Below, one piece after another: positions 16,731 to 25,251 of a stretch of 38,139 bases of DNA. The stretch lies in the NCBI GenBank assembly GCA_022821545.1, contig JAJEDJ010000011.1, forward strand, positions 1-38,139, in the 5' to 3' direction. This stretch comes from Caldilineaceae bacterium. GTDB taxonomy: Bacteria; Chloroflexota; Anaerolineae; Caldilineales; Caldilineaceae. The first letter of the stretch is position 1, and each line of letters starts with the position of its first letter. Below the pieces are notes generated by a model. The model was not told the DNA's origin and made no database searches. It was given only the letters and a program-made list of their open reading frames with translations. The position numbers and the translations under genes are program-made.

Positions 16731-18968
16731 ATGATACTGAAGAACCTTACGCGACGATCGGTCAGAAGCGGCTTGACCCTCCTCGGCATCGCCATAGGCG
16801 TCGCCGCCGTCGTTGCGCTCGGCTCCATCGCTGAAGGCATATCCACAAATTTCGCCCTCGTTGTCGGCGGCGGCAGCAACGACCTGCTGATCACCCAGGC
16901 CGGGGCGATGGACCCCGCCTTCAGCAGCATCGACGAAACTGTCGGCGAGCGTCTGCTGGCCGTTCCCGGCGTGGATCGGGTGGAACCCGGTGTCTACACC
17001 TGGGTTACAACCCCGGGGCTGCCCTTCTTCCTCCTCTTCGGCTACGAAATCGGCAGCACTGCCATGGACCACTATCGCATCGTCGAGGGCAAACCGGTGA
17101 GCGGCCCCGGGCAGATGGTGGTCGGCAGGCGTGCAACCGAATCGATCGATATCTCGGTCGGCGACAACCTGCGCATCCACGGGACCCCCTTCCGGGTCGT
17201 CGGCATCTATGAGACCGGCCAGGGCATCGAAGAATCCGGCGGCGTTGTTACATTGCAGGATGCCCAAACCGCGGCCCAATTCGAGCGCAAAGTCAGTCTC
17301 TACGAAATCGGACTCCGCCGCGGCGACAGCGCCGCCGCCGCAATCGAGCGAATTGAGTCCCTGGACCTGGAACTGAAGGTCAGCAAGACCAGCGAACGCG
17401 AAAGCAATCAACAATATGAGCAGATGATGCAGGGTTTCGCCTGGGGCATTGCCGCAATCGCAATCTTCATCGGCGGCCTCGGCATGATGAACTCGATGGT
17501 CATGAGCGTCCTGGAGCGCACACGCGAAATCGGCACGTTGCGGGCCCTCGGCTGGAGTCGCTGGCGCGTCCTGTGGGTCATTCTGGGGGAATCGATGGCC
17601 CTGAGCGCGGTCGGCGGCGTAGTCGGTGTCCTCATGGGGATCGGCCTGGCGAAGCTGGCGGGCGCCGTACCCGGGATGGGCGCCCTGCTCCAGGGAGCGT
17701 TCACCCCCGCCATCATCCTCCAGGGCCTGGCGACTGCCCTGGTGCTGGGTCTTGTGGGCGGCGTCTACCCGGCCTGGCGGGCTGCCGGGCTGCAGCCGGT
17801 CGAAGCCCTCTCCTACGAGGGCGGTACAGCCTCCGACTTCAAGGCGGGAACGCTGAGCCGGATCGGAAGTCAGAGCTTCCGCAACCTCTGGCGCCGCCGC
17901 AACCGCACTCTCCTCGCCGCCGCCGGCATCGGCATCGGCGTGGGCACCCTTGTAATGCTGGGCGGCCTCACCACCGGCCTGATCGGCCAGATGAATAACA
18001 TGGCCGGCACCGGCAGCCCGGGCAACATCACCGTCATGCAGCGGGACGTCCCGGACCTCTCGCTGAGCAGCGTCGATGAGAGTGTCACGCGCCGGATCCA
18101 GGGAATGCCCCAGGTTGAATCGGTGAGCCCCATGGTTCTGGGCTTCGTGATTACGCCTGAGCTGCCGCTCTTCTTCATTTTCGGCCTGGATCCCAACAGC
18201 GCGGCGATGGACCACTACAAGCTGACCGAAGGAAGGCGCGTCCAGCGCCCGTCTGAGATCATCATCGGCAGCGGCGCCGCCGATTCATACGACCTCGAAG
18301 TGGGCGATACGCTGACCCTCTACAACAATCGCTACAGGGTCGTCGGTATCTTTGAGACAGGGGTTGCCTGGGAGGAAGGCGGGGGCATCCTGGCGCTGCG
18401 GGAATCGCAGCGGATCCTGAACCGGCCCCGCAACGTCAGTTTCCTCTTCGTAGACGTCGAGAATCCCGCCATGGCCCTGCCTGTCCAGGACGCCATAAAC
18501 CGGCGGTTTCCCAAAGTCAGGGCCAGCATCAGCAGCGAGTTTGCCCAAAATACTGACGACATCGCCTCCATGCAGGGTATCGCCGCCGCAATTGGGATGC
18601 TGGCGCTTATCGTAGGCGGGATTGTGGTGGCCAATACCATGCTCATGTCGATCTATGAACGCACGCGTGAGATTGGAACGCTGCGCGCCCTGGGCTGGCC
18701 CGGTAAACGCATTCTGTCGCAGATCGTTCAAGAGAGCCTTCTGCTCTGCCTCCTGTCGGCTCTCCTGGGATCTGCCGGCGCGGTCATTCTCCTTACGGGT
18801 CTCTCCTCCATTCCCTTCGCCGGCGGCGCAATGTTGCGTCCTGCCTGGGAACCCGGGACCTTTGTTATCTCAGTGAGTCTTGCTATCGTACTCGGCCTCA
18901 TAGGCGGGTTCTATCCGGCTTGGCGGGCCAGCAAACTGCAGCCGGTCGAAGCGCTCCGCTATGAATGA
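16731..18968 (+). CDS. ABC transporter permease with two fused MacB/FtsX modules
   Basis: 745 residues from the ATG at 16731; an earlier in-frame ATG at 16626 would add 35 Arg-rich residues and run through the palindrome, so it is rejected. The protein is a tandem duplication. Each half (about 1-385 and 386-745) has a helix after a basic start (LTRRSVRSGLTLLGIAIGV; LWRRRNRTLLAAAGIGIGV), a MacB-type extracytoplasmic domain, then three FtsX helices containing SVLERTREIGTLRALGWSRWR or SIYERTREIGTLRALGWPGKR and ending in GGVYPAWRAAGLQPVEAL or GGFYPAWRASKLQPVEAL. Both extracytoplasmic domains keep an AMDHY segment and a VVGI(Y/F)ETG strand. Eight membrane helices are expected. With the adaptor and ATPase downstream it forms an export or lipoprotein-handling ABC complex; the substrate is unknown. 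Confidence 0.88.
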   Translation: MILKNLTRRSVRSGLTLLGIAIGVAAVVALGSIAEGISTNFALVVGGGSNDLLITQAGAMDPAFSSIDETVGERLLAVPGVDRVEPGVYTWVTTPGLPFFLLFGYEIGSTAMDHYRIVEGKPVSGPGQMVVGRRATESIDISVGDNLRIHGTPFRVVGIYETGQGIEESGGVVTLQDAQTAAQFERKVSLYEIGLRRGDSAAAAIERIESLDLELKVSKTSERESNQQYEQMMQGFAWGIAAIAIFIGGLGMMNSMVMSVLERTREIGTLRALGWSRWRVLWVILGESMALSAVGGVVGVLMGIGLAKLAGAVPGMGALLQGAFTPAIILQGLATALVLGLVGGVYPAWRAAGLQPVEALSYEGGTASDFKAGTLSRIGSQSFRNLWRRRNRTLLAAAGIGIGVGTLVMLGGLTTGLIGQMNNMAGTGSPGNITVMQRDVPDLSLSSVDESVTRRIQGMPQVESVSPMVLGFVITPELPLFFIFGLDPNSAAMDHYKLTEGRRVQRPSEIIIGSGAADSYDLEVGDTLTLYNNRYRVVGIFETGVAWEEGGGILALRESQRILNRPRNVSFLFVDVENPAMALPVQDAINRRFPKVRASISSEFAQNTDDIASMQGIAAAIGMLALIVGGIVVANTMLMSIYERTREIGTLRALGWPGKRILSQIVQESLLLCLLSALLGSAGAVILLTGLSSIPFAGGAMLRPAWEPGTFVISVSLAIVLGLIGGFYPAWRASKLQPVEALRYE

Positions 18969-19016
18969 ATGCGCTATGAATGAATGCCGTATGAATGAAT
19001 GCGCAATAAATGAATG
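18957..19016. repeat. Four 15-bp tandem units over the permease stop codon
   Basis: Units CGCTATGAATGAATG (18957-18971 and 18972-18986, identical), CCGTATGAATGAATG (18987-19001) and CGCAATAAATGAATG (19002-19016). The permease stop TGA (18966-18968) lies in the first unit, so the array looks like the last codons of the gene copied outward. Each unit holds two ATGs and a TGA. Confidence 0.85.
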
Positions 19017-19088
19017 CAATGCAAGAGCCGGCGCTGCCGCAATGGCTGATGCCCGGTATGCGATGAAGGTATGTGAAGAAGGAATAAG

Positions 19089-20438
19089 ATGAAACGAGTT
19101 TGGATTGTCCTCGGATTGATTGTCATTCTGGCCGCGGGCGGTTGGGCCTACGCTGCCTACGTAAACCCCTCTCTCCTTCCCCAGGCTGCCGAGACTTCCG
19201 CAGTTGACGCGGAGGCCGCTTCCCAGGAACAGGAAGACTCGGAATTGGACTCGGTTATCTGGGCCTCGGGTAAGCTCCTTCCCACCGTCTGGGCCAACCT
19301 TGCTCCCCTGCAGGGCGGCATCGTTCAGACCCTGCATGTCAGCGAAGGCGACTGGGTGGAACCTGGCGACCTGCTTATTCAGCTCGAAAACCCGGCGGCG
19401 GAAAGCCAGGTTGAAATCTCGGCTGCAACCGTAGCCGAGGCCGAGGCCGCCCACGCCAACCTGCTGTCGGGCGCCGGTGAAGCCGAAATCGCCGCCGCCG
19501 CAGCCGGCGTAGCCACTGCCCAGGCCCAGGTTTCCCTCGCCGCCGGCAGGCTGCTCGAAGCGCAAAAGAGTGTCGAATTCTACCAGGTGGAAGTCCGCAT
19601 CGCCCGTGAACAGTTCGACGAACTGGCCGCAGGCCCCACAGAGGCGGAAAGGGCCGCAGCCGCCGCCCGCGTCGAAGTCGCCCAGGCAGCACTGGACCAC
19701 GCCCAGGCCGCCTACAACGCGGTGCGCGGCGATCCCACCATCGGCAGTACCCTCCTGGAATCGCTGCAGCTGGAACAGGCCACCAAGTCGCTCGAAGCGG
19801 CCCAGGCCGAATTCGCCGTTGCCACCCAGGGCGCCTCCGAGCAGCGACTGGCCGTCGCCCGCTCACGCATTACGGAGGCTCTCTCCCGCGTTTCAGTCGC
19901 GGAGAGCCAGGTACCCGCCGCCGAGGCCGGCGTGCAGTCCGCCGAAGCCGCCCTCGCAAGCGCGCAGGCAAATCTCCGCAGAACAAAAGAAGGCGCCTCC
20001 CCCGAGGAGATCGCGGTATCGCTGGCCCGCATCGGCACTGCCAGGGCACAGCTCGCCAGCGCGCAAGCCCACGTTGCCCAGTCGCGGATAGTGGCCCCGT
20101 TTGCCGGCCAGGTCGGCGCCCTCCTCGTGCGCAGCGGCGAGCTTGTGTCCCCCGGCCAGATTCTTGTCCTCCTGGGCGACACCGGCAGCATGCACGTCGA
20201 AACGACCGACCTGCGCGAAACGGACGTTGTCCAGCTTCAGAGCGGCCAGAAGGTGGAGGTCACCTTCGACTCGCTGCCCGATCAGATCTTTGACGGCCTT
20301 ATCACCCACATCGCGCCGGTCAGCACCAGCGACAGGGGCAGCACCAACTTCACGGTCCACGTGGATGTCCCGCAACTGGACGCTAACTTGCGTTGGGGCA
20401 TGACCGCCTTCGTGAACATCCTCGTCTCGCCTCCGTAG
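19089..20438 (+). CDS. HlyD/MacA-type periplasmic adaptor subunit
   Basis: 449 residues. AAGGA precedes the ATG at a proper distance. Residues 5-25 form an N-terminal membrane anchor (VWIVLGLIVILAAGGWAYAAYV) without a lipobox cysteine. Residues about 55-100 are the first half of a lipoyl/barrel-sandwich domain (GGIVQTLHVSEGDWVEPGDLLIQLE). Residues about 105-320 are a long Ala- and Glu-rich coiled-coil hairpin. The second lipoyl half is APFAGQVGALLVRSGELVSPGQILVLLGD, followed by a beta-barrel domain (VETTDLRETDVVQLQSGQKVEVTFDSLPD) ending in GMTAFVNI. This matches membrane-fusion/adaptor proteins that work with MacB-like permeases. The order permease, adaptor, ATPase on one strand supports a single complex. 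Confidence 0.88.
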   Translation: MKRVWIVLGLIVILAAGGWAYAAYVNPSLLPQAAETSAVDAEAASQEQEDSELDSVIWASGKLLPTVWANLAPLQGGIVQTLHVSEGDWVEPGDLLIQLENPAAESQVEISAATVAEAEAAHANLLSGAGEAEIAAAAAGVATAQAQVSLAAGRLLEAQKSVEFYQVEVRIAREQFDELAAGPTEAERAAAAARVEVAQAALDHAQAAYNAVRGDPTIGSTLLESLQLEQATKSLEAAQAEFAVATQGASEQRLAVARSRITEALSRVSVAESQVPAAEAGVQSAEAALASAQANLRRTKEGASPEEIAVSLARIGTARAQLASAQAHVAQSRIVAPFAGQVGALLVRSGELVSPGQILVLLGDTGSMHVETTDLRETDVVQLQSGQKVEVTFDSLPDQIFDGLITHIAPVSTSDRGSTNFTVHVDVPQLDANLRWGMTAFVNILVSPP

Positions 20439-20515
20439 AGGTCACCTGGCGGAGCCGGGTTTCCTGCAATCGGAATCGGGAGGCAGACAGATCGGCAGAT
20501 TCACTCTCAGCGGCT

Positions 20516-21379
20516 ATGGCACAAACAATTACGGCAGAACCAATCGTCCAAGTCGAAAACCTGACGAAAATCTACGGCAGCGGTGAAACCGCCGTACGCG
20601 CCCTCGATCGACTTTCGGTGGAACTGCAGACCGGGGAGTTCGTGGCCGTTATGGGACCCAGCGGATGCGGCAAAAGCACGCTGCTGAACATGCTCGGCGC
20701 TCTCGACCAGCCGTCCGAAGGTACGGTCCGCGTGGCGGGCGAGGACCTGTCGCAGCTGAAAGATGTGGACCGCTTTCGCGCCAGGACGGTCGGCTTCGTC
20801 TTTCAGCTGCACAATCTTCTACCGACCATGACAGCCCAGGAGAACGTCGAAATTCCCCTGCAAGGCCAGATCAACAGCCGCAAAGAGCGCAAAAAACGGG
20901 CCGCGCACCTGCTGGAGCTGGTCGGCCTCGCGGACCGCCGCGACCATCTACCGGGTCAACTCTCAGGCGGACAGCGCCAGCGCGTGGCAATAGCCCGCTC
21001 ACTCGCCAACAGCCCGTCGCTTATCCTGGCAGACGAACCGAGCGGCGCCCTCGACAGCCAGAGCAGCGATGAGATCATGACCCTGCTCGCCGAGCTCAAC
21101 CGCAGCCAGGGGACCTCAATCGTGGTCGTTACCCACGACCGCCGCGTCGCCCAGGCAACACAACGGGTCCTGCGAATGCAGGACGGCGCGATCGTCTCCG
21201 ATCACCGTATCACCGACCCGCTCGAAGAAGACCTGCGCATGTTTGCCCAGAGCCAGCTAGGACAGACCCTGCTGGAGAACAGCAGCACACTCACACTTCA
21301 CGGACTCATCGAAGAACGTGACGCCGCCGCGCTTCGCCAGCTGTTGCAGGGATTCGACGATGGCGCGCAAAAGTCTTAG
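20516..21379 (+). CDS. ABC transporter ATP-binding protein, MacB/LolD type
   Basis: 287 residues from the ATG at 20516; an in-frame extension to 20393 would overlap the adaptor gene and adds unrelated basic sequence. Walker A GPSGCGKST is at residues 47-55, the Q loop in FQLHNLLPTM near 101, the signature LSGGQRQRVAI at 149-159, Walker B LILADEPSGALD with Asp173 and Glu174, and the H loop in VVTHD near 206. The VENLTKIYGSGETAVRALDRLSVEL start and the FQLHNLLPTMTAQENV segment are typical of the LolD/MacB ATPase group. About 60 extra residues follow the fold (LEEDLRMFAQSQLGQTLLEN onward). It energises the permease at 16731-18968 from the cytoplasm. The Shine-Dalgarno is weak. Confidence 0.9.
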   Translation: MAQTITAEPIVQVENLTKIYGSGETAVRALDRLSVELQTGEFVAVMGPSGCGKSTLLNMLGALDQPSEGTVRVAGEDLSQLKDVDRFRARTVGFVFQLHNLLPTMTAQENVEIPLQGQINSRKERKKRAAHLLELVGLADRRDHLPGQLSGGQRQRVAIARSLANSPSLILADEPSGALDSQSSDEIMTLLAELNRSQGTSIVVVTHDRRVAQATQRVLRMQDGAIVSDHRITDPLEEDLRMFAQSQLGQTLLENSSTLTLHGLIEERDAAALRQLLQGFDDGAQKS

Positions 21380-21426
21380 GCCCTTGTGCCTCCGGCTACC
21401 GCGGCATGACCGGGCGCAAGACCCGT

Positions 21427-22422
21427 TCAGTCACTCGATTCCAGTACGGAGCGCAACTGCTGCGGGGAGATGTTCCCCCCGCTGAGGATTAGCGCTACCT
21501 TTCTGCCTGCAAGTTCGTCCCGCAGTTTCAGCAGCGCAGCCAGCGGCGAAGCGCCGGCCGGTTCGGCAAGAGTCTTCGCCGTCTCCAGGTACATACGCAC
21601 CGCGGCAAACAGCTCCGGTTCCGAAACCGTGATAAAGTCGTCCAGCAGGTCCCACAGGATCGACTGCGGCAGCATGTAGGGCGCCCCCGTCGCCAGCCCC
21701 TCGGCAGCCGTCCGGTTCGGAGCCTCCCGCCATGCCCGCCCCCGCCACGTCAGATAGGCCGCCGGTGAAGCCTCCGCACACACCGCCACCGTGCGGATGT
21801 TGGGGTTGATCCCCTTTGCCACGATCGAAGCGCCCGACGCGCCGCTTCCACCGCCCACCGGCACGATGATGGCCTCGACGTCCGGCTTCTCCTGCAAAAT
21901 CTCCAGCGTGTGCGTCGCCACCCCCGCGATCAGCGCCGGCTCATCCCCCGAAGAAACGAACTGCATGCCCTCTTCGGACGCGATCCGTTCGCCATGCTTC
22001 TTGGCCTGCTCAAAGTCGGCGCCGTTCAATCGCACGTCGGCGCCGTTGGCGCGCATCGCCTTCAGCTTGACCGGATTGGCGTTTTCCGGCACGGAAATTA
22101 CCGCTCTTGCCCCGAACATGCGCGCCGCATAGGCTACAGACTGGCCGTGATTACCCGTGGAGGCTGTCACTACGCCCCTTCTCCGCTGCTCCTCGGGCAG
22201 CCCCGCCATGAAATTGATGCCCCCTCGCAACTTGAACGCGCCGATCGGCAGGTAGTTTTCGTGTTTCACCCAGACCTCGGCCCCCGCGGCTGCGTCGAGG
22301 ACCGGGTAGTTGTGCAGTGGCGTCGGCGCCAGAAAGTTCCGCAGCACCTTCTGCGCTGCCAGAACGTCGGCCAGGCTGGGCGGCGGGGGCAGTGTCGGGG
22401 GCAGTGTCGGCATCTCGGTCAT
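21427..22422 (-). CDS. PLP-dependent threonine/serine dehydratase-like enzyme
   Basis: 331 residues, fold type II PLP enzyme without a C-terminal ACT domain, as in catabolic threonine dehydratases and serine racemases. The PLP lysine is Lys64 in PIGAFKLRGG. The substrate loop TASTGNHGQSVAYAA and the phosphate-binding glycine loop VPVGGGSGASG follow, and SGGNISPQQL closes the active site near the C-terminus. The likely reaction is deamination of L-threonine or L-serine to 2-oxobutyrate or pyruvate and ammonia; the exact substrate cannot be read. The N-terminus is Pro-rich (TLPPTLPPPPS). The gene follows the CoA-transferase by 89 bp on the same strand; AGGAAAGAG lies about 13 nt before the ATG. 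Confidence 0.85.
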   Translation of the reverse strand: MTEMPTLPPTLPPPPSLADVLAAQKVLRNFLAPTPLHNYPVLDAAAGAEVWVKHENYLPIGAFKLRGGINFMAGLPEEQRRRGVVTASTGNHGQSVAYAARMFGARAVISVPENANPVKLKAMRANGADVRLNGADFEQAKKHGERIASEEGMQFVSSGDEPALIAGVATHTLEILQEKPDVEAIIVPVGGGSGASGASIVAKGINPNIRTVAVCAEASPAAYLTWRGRAWREAPNRTAAEGLATGAPYMLPQSILWDLLDDFITVSEPELFAAVRMYLETAKTLAEPAGASPLAALLKLRDELAGRKVALILSGGNISPQQLRSVLESSD

Positions 22423-22511
22423 TTTATAATAACTCTTTCCTGGTTAAGTGGGATACGGCAGCGACGTCTCGCTTGCCTGTACAGGGTTCCATGAGGCCCG
22501 TCTCCGGGCCG

Positions 22512-24071
22512 TCAGTCCAGCGCGCGTCCGCCGGGCAGAAACGGCATCAGCGGCACTTCGGCGGGCACGATCGGAGCAAATCCCATCCGCTCCAGTACGT
22601 CCGCCCCCAGATCAATGCCCGGCGCCACCTCCCGCAGACACACTCCTTCCGCCGTCAGTTCAAAGACCGCCCGTTCCGTTATGTAGAGAACCTTCTGCCC
22701 GCTCTCCAACGCGTGCTGACCGCCGAATGTGATCTGGTCGACCTCATCCACCAGCTTGCGAATCCGGCCGTAGCGCCTGATGGCAATGCTCTTCTCGCCG
22801 ACCTCATACTCGACGCCCTTGGCCTCGAAAGCGCCGCAGAAGACGACCGTACGCGCGTTCTGCGCAATGTCTATGAAGCCGCCGGGGCCAACCGTCGTCC
22901 CTCCCAGTCTCGAAACATTTACATTGCCTCTCCCGTCCATTTCGCCGAAGCCGAGAAACGCGATGTCCAGCCCGCCTCCCCCGTAAAGGTCGAACTGCGA
23001 AGGTGAATCGATCATGCAGCTGGCGTTGCGCGCGAAGCCGAAGAGAACGCCGTCCAGAAGCTCTCCCCCGTAGGTGCCATGTTCTATCGTCTGGTAATAG
23101 CGCTCCGTCTCGCCCCGCGCCGCCACCAGCTTGGCAACGCCGTCCGGAATTCCGAATCCGAAGTTTATCACTGCGTTGTCGAAAAGTTCCTGCGCCGCCC
23201 GCTGCGCGATGACTGCCCTCGGCCCTGAAAGCTCCTCCCCTTCCACGGGTTTCCCGTCAGCGGCATCGGAATGCCCCCTGCCCTTCTGCTGCCCTGAGAT
23301 CGAAGGGTCATAGAAGAAGGCGTGGCATTGGGGCTGCTCGGGCTCGACGACGACCGCGTCTACCAGCGCTCCCGGAATCCGCACCTGCCGCGCCGGGATC
23401 CCGCCCGCTTCCACCAGCCCCCGCACCTGGAAAACGACCGTGCCGCCGCTGTTGTGAGCGGCGAGCGCCATCGCAAAAGCTTCCAGGTTGGCAGGCTCCT
23501 CCTCCATACTTATGTTCCCGTCCGCGTCCGCGTAACTGCCTCGCAGGAGCGCAACGTCGACCGGAAACGGCTTGTAGCGCAGCAGCGTCCGCCCGTCTAT
23601 CTCTATCAGCTCGACCAGCTCATCCCGGGCCGCCCCGTTCATTCGCCCGCCGTCCTGGCGGGGGTCCACGAATGTTCCCAGGCCGACGTGCGTAATCAAG
23701 CCGGGTCGTCCCGCCCCAATCTCCCGCATCAGCTGCGCCGTGACCCCCGCCGGCAATATGTAAGCCTCTATCTTCTCCTCACGCGCCAGCGCCTGCATGC
23801 GCGGCGACCAGATCCAGTGGCCTCCGATCACCTTGCGCACCAGTCCCTCATAGGCCAGCCGGTTAAGTCCGCGTCGATCGCGGTCTCCGATGCCAAGCGA
23901 GTGGATGACGCGCAGGCCCCGCGGAGCGCCGGTGGAGAGAAAGCGCTCCTCGACCGCCGCCAGCAGCGTATCGGCCTCGACCAGTCCGCCTCCGCCGCCA
24001 ACCGTTCCCAGCGTCGCGCCGTCAGGCACAAGCGCGGCCGCCCCCTGCGCGTCGATCACCTTGTTTCTCAT
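22512..24071 (-). CDS. Acyl-CoA:acetate/3-oxoacid CoA-transferase (YdiF-like, fused alpha and beta)
   Basis: 519 residues, the length of the fused class I CoA-transferases such as YdiF or propionate CoA-transferase. The N-terminal half has DGATLGTVGGGGGLVEAD and AGRPGLITHVGLGTFVDPR. The C-terminal half has NFGFGIPDGVAKLV and the catalytic glutamate, Glu330, in YYQTIEHGTYGG; this Glu forms a CoA thioester in the family. DLYGGGGLDIAFLGFGEMDGRGNVNVSRLGG and PGGFIDIAQNARTVVFCG are also conserved. It moves CoA between short-chain acids. A charged linker (GRGHSDAADGKPVEGEE) lies between the halves, a place where the family has a short proline-rich linker. It starts 6 bp after the ketopantoate-reductase-like gene, so the two are cotranscribed. 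Confidence 0.88.
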   Translation of the reverse strand: MRNKVIDAQGAAALVPDGATLGTVGGGGGLVEADTLLAAVEERFLSTGAPRGLRVIHSLGIGDRDRRGLNRLAYEGLVRKVIGGHWIWSPRMQALAREEKIEAYILPAGVTAQLMREIGAGRPGLITHVGLGTFVDPRQDGGRMNGAARDELVELIEIDGRTLLRYKPFPVDVALLRGSYADADGNISMEEEPANLEAFAMALAAHNSGGTVVFQVRGLVEAGGIPARQVRIPGALVDAVVVEPEQPQCHAFFYDPSISGQQKGRGHSDAADGKPVEGEELSGPRAVIAQRAAQELFDNAVINFGFGIPDGVAKLVAARGETERYYQTIEHGTYGGELLDGVLFGFARNASCMIDSPSQFDLYGGGGLDIAFLGFGEMDGRGNVNVSRLGGTTVGPGGFIDIAQNARTVVFCGAFEAKGVEYEVGEKSIAIRRYGRIRKLVDEVDQITFGGQHALESGQKVLYITERAVFELTAEGVCLREVAPGIDLGADVLERMGFAPIVPAEVPLMPFLPGGRALD

Positions 24072-24077
24072 CGAGAG

Positions 24078-25019
24078 TCAGTTCAGGTAGTGGCTTTCAA
24101 GTGCCTTGACCGCGGCAACCAGGGTTTTGTTGACAGGCGTGGGAATGCCATGTTTGCGGCTGAGCCTCACAACCGCGCCGTTTATGACGTCTATTTCGCA
24201 GGGACGGCGGTTGAGAATATCTACGCAGAGGCTGGACTTGTTGTCGCCGGTTCCTTCAGGCCCGGCGATCTGATCTATCACCTCGCGCGTCTCGGCCGCG
24301 TTCAAGTCAATGCCCTCGGCGCGCGCCACCTCGACCGCTTCGTCCAGCGCCTCGAAAGCGGTCTCTCGCAGCTCAGGTACGGCAAAGACCTGCTTGATCG
24401 TCAGGTTGGCAATCGCCGACGTTGGGCTGATTGCGATATTCGCCAGCAGCTTCTTCCAGATCGCCTGGCGTACGTCCGCGACCGCCGATGTCTGCAAACC
24501 CGCCCTGTCAAGCGCAGCCGCAATCCGCTCCGCCCTCTCGCTGACGCCCCCGCCCATCTCGCCGATGTGCGTAGGCAGGTTGCCGAAGTTGCGCACCGCG
24601 CCGGCTCCTTCGACCGCCGCGCCCTGGGCCGTCACGCCCCCCAACACCCGCTCCATGCCCGTGACCTCGCCGATGTTCTCCTCGTTGCCCAACCCGTTCT
24701 GAAAGCTGATGGCGACGCTGTCGTCGCGCAGCAGATGCAGAACGCGCCTGACCGCATCCTGCGTGTAAGGCGCCTTGCACTGAACAAACAGTACGTCCAC
24801 AGGCTCCATGCCGCCAGGGTCGGTCGCGGCGCGCACGGGAATGCTTCGATCGCCCCCGTATCCGAGCATCCGCAGGCCATCCCGGTTTATGAGGTCGACG
24901 TGCTCCTGCCACACGTCAATCAGCGTTACGTCCAGCCCGCCCTCGGCCAGCAGCCCTCCAAACAGACATCCCATCGCGCCGGCGCCGACCACTGCCACTA
25001 CAGGTTTCCAGTCCGTCAT
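24078..25019 (-). CDS. Ketopantoate reductase (PanE/ApbA)-family oxidoreductase
   Basis: 313 residues, normal for the family. The N-terminal Rossmann motif GAGAMGCLFGGLLA begins at residue 12. The VLFVQCKAPYTQDAV and SFQNGLGNEE segments are typical, as are the catalytic-lysine region (IWKKLLANIAISPTSAI) and the C-terminal EIDVINGAVVRLSRKHGIPTPVNKTL. NADPH-dependent reduction of a 2-oxo acid is expected. True PanE makes pantoate for CoA synthesis, but many paralogues near CoA-transferases act on other 2-oxo or 2-hydroxy acids, so no symbol is given. GGGAG lies 7 nt before the ATG. It is the first gene of a minus-strand cluster with the CoA-transferase and the dehydratase. Confidence 0.87.
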   Translation of the reverse strand: MTDWKPVVAVVGAGAMGCLFGGLLAEGGLDVTLIDVWQEHVDLINRDGLRMLGYGGDRSIPVRAATDPGGMEPVDVLFVQCKAPYTQDAVRRVLHLLRDDSVAISFQNGLGNEENIGEVTGMERVLGGVTAQGAAVEGAGAVRNFGNLPTHIGEMGGGVSERAERIAAALDRAGLQTSAVADVRQAIWKKLLANIAISPTSAIANLTIKQVFAVPELRETAFEALDEAVEVARAEGIDLNAAETREVIDQIAGPEGTGDNKSSLCVDILNRRPCEIDVINGAVVRLSRKHGIPTPVNKTLVAAVKALESHYLN

Positions 25020-25068
25020 CCATGGCTCCCTTTTGCACTCAACGTATGGAGTTGGCGAAGTGTATGCA

Positions 25069-25113
25069 TCAAGTATAGCTGTTCAAGTATAGCTTTTGAC
25101 GGCAGGCGGGCAA
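25069..25113 (-). promoter_or_regulatory. Duplicated -10 region with a candidate promoter for the reductase/CoA-transferase cluster
   Basis: The 12-mer TCAAGTATAGCT (plus strand) occurs at 25069-25080 and again at 25083-25094, 14 bp apart. On the minus strand each gives TATACT. The upstream copy (25091-25086) is preceded by a 16-bp spacer and TTGCCC (25113-25108), a reasonable sigma70 promoter about 65 nt before the start at 25019. The second copy lacks a good -35. Confidence 0.4.
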
Positions 25114-25251
25114 ACCGGGGTCTCTTCAACCTCCTTGACTTCCCTCAACGGTTCAATCTACAATGACTCTGGGCTTGCAACGGCGCCTGTATTCGCCGCT
25201 GCCTCTGACACTGTCTCTGACACTTCCGCTGACATTGGAGATGTCGAAGCC

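Noticed and set aside
16671..18215. Long minus-strand open frame opposite the ABC permease
   Set aside because: It is an antisense shadow of a clear MacB/FtsX gene, rich in Asp, Gly and Ala in the way reverse frames of GC-rich genes are, with no motif.
23322..25166. Plus-strand open frame of 614 codons opposite the CoA-transferase and reductase genes
   Set aside because: It spans two well-supported minus-strand genes and is Arg/His-rich with no motif, as expected of an antisense frame.
25096..25251. N-terminal extension of the SixA-like phosphatase
   Set aside because: Low-complexity sequence from a 12-bp repeat; the family starts a few residues before the RHA motif, which fits the ATG at 25252.
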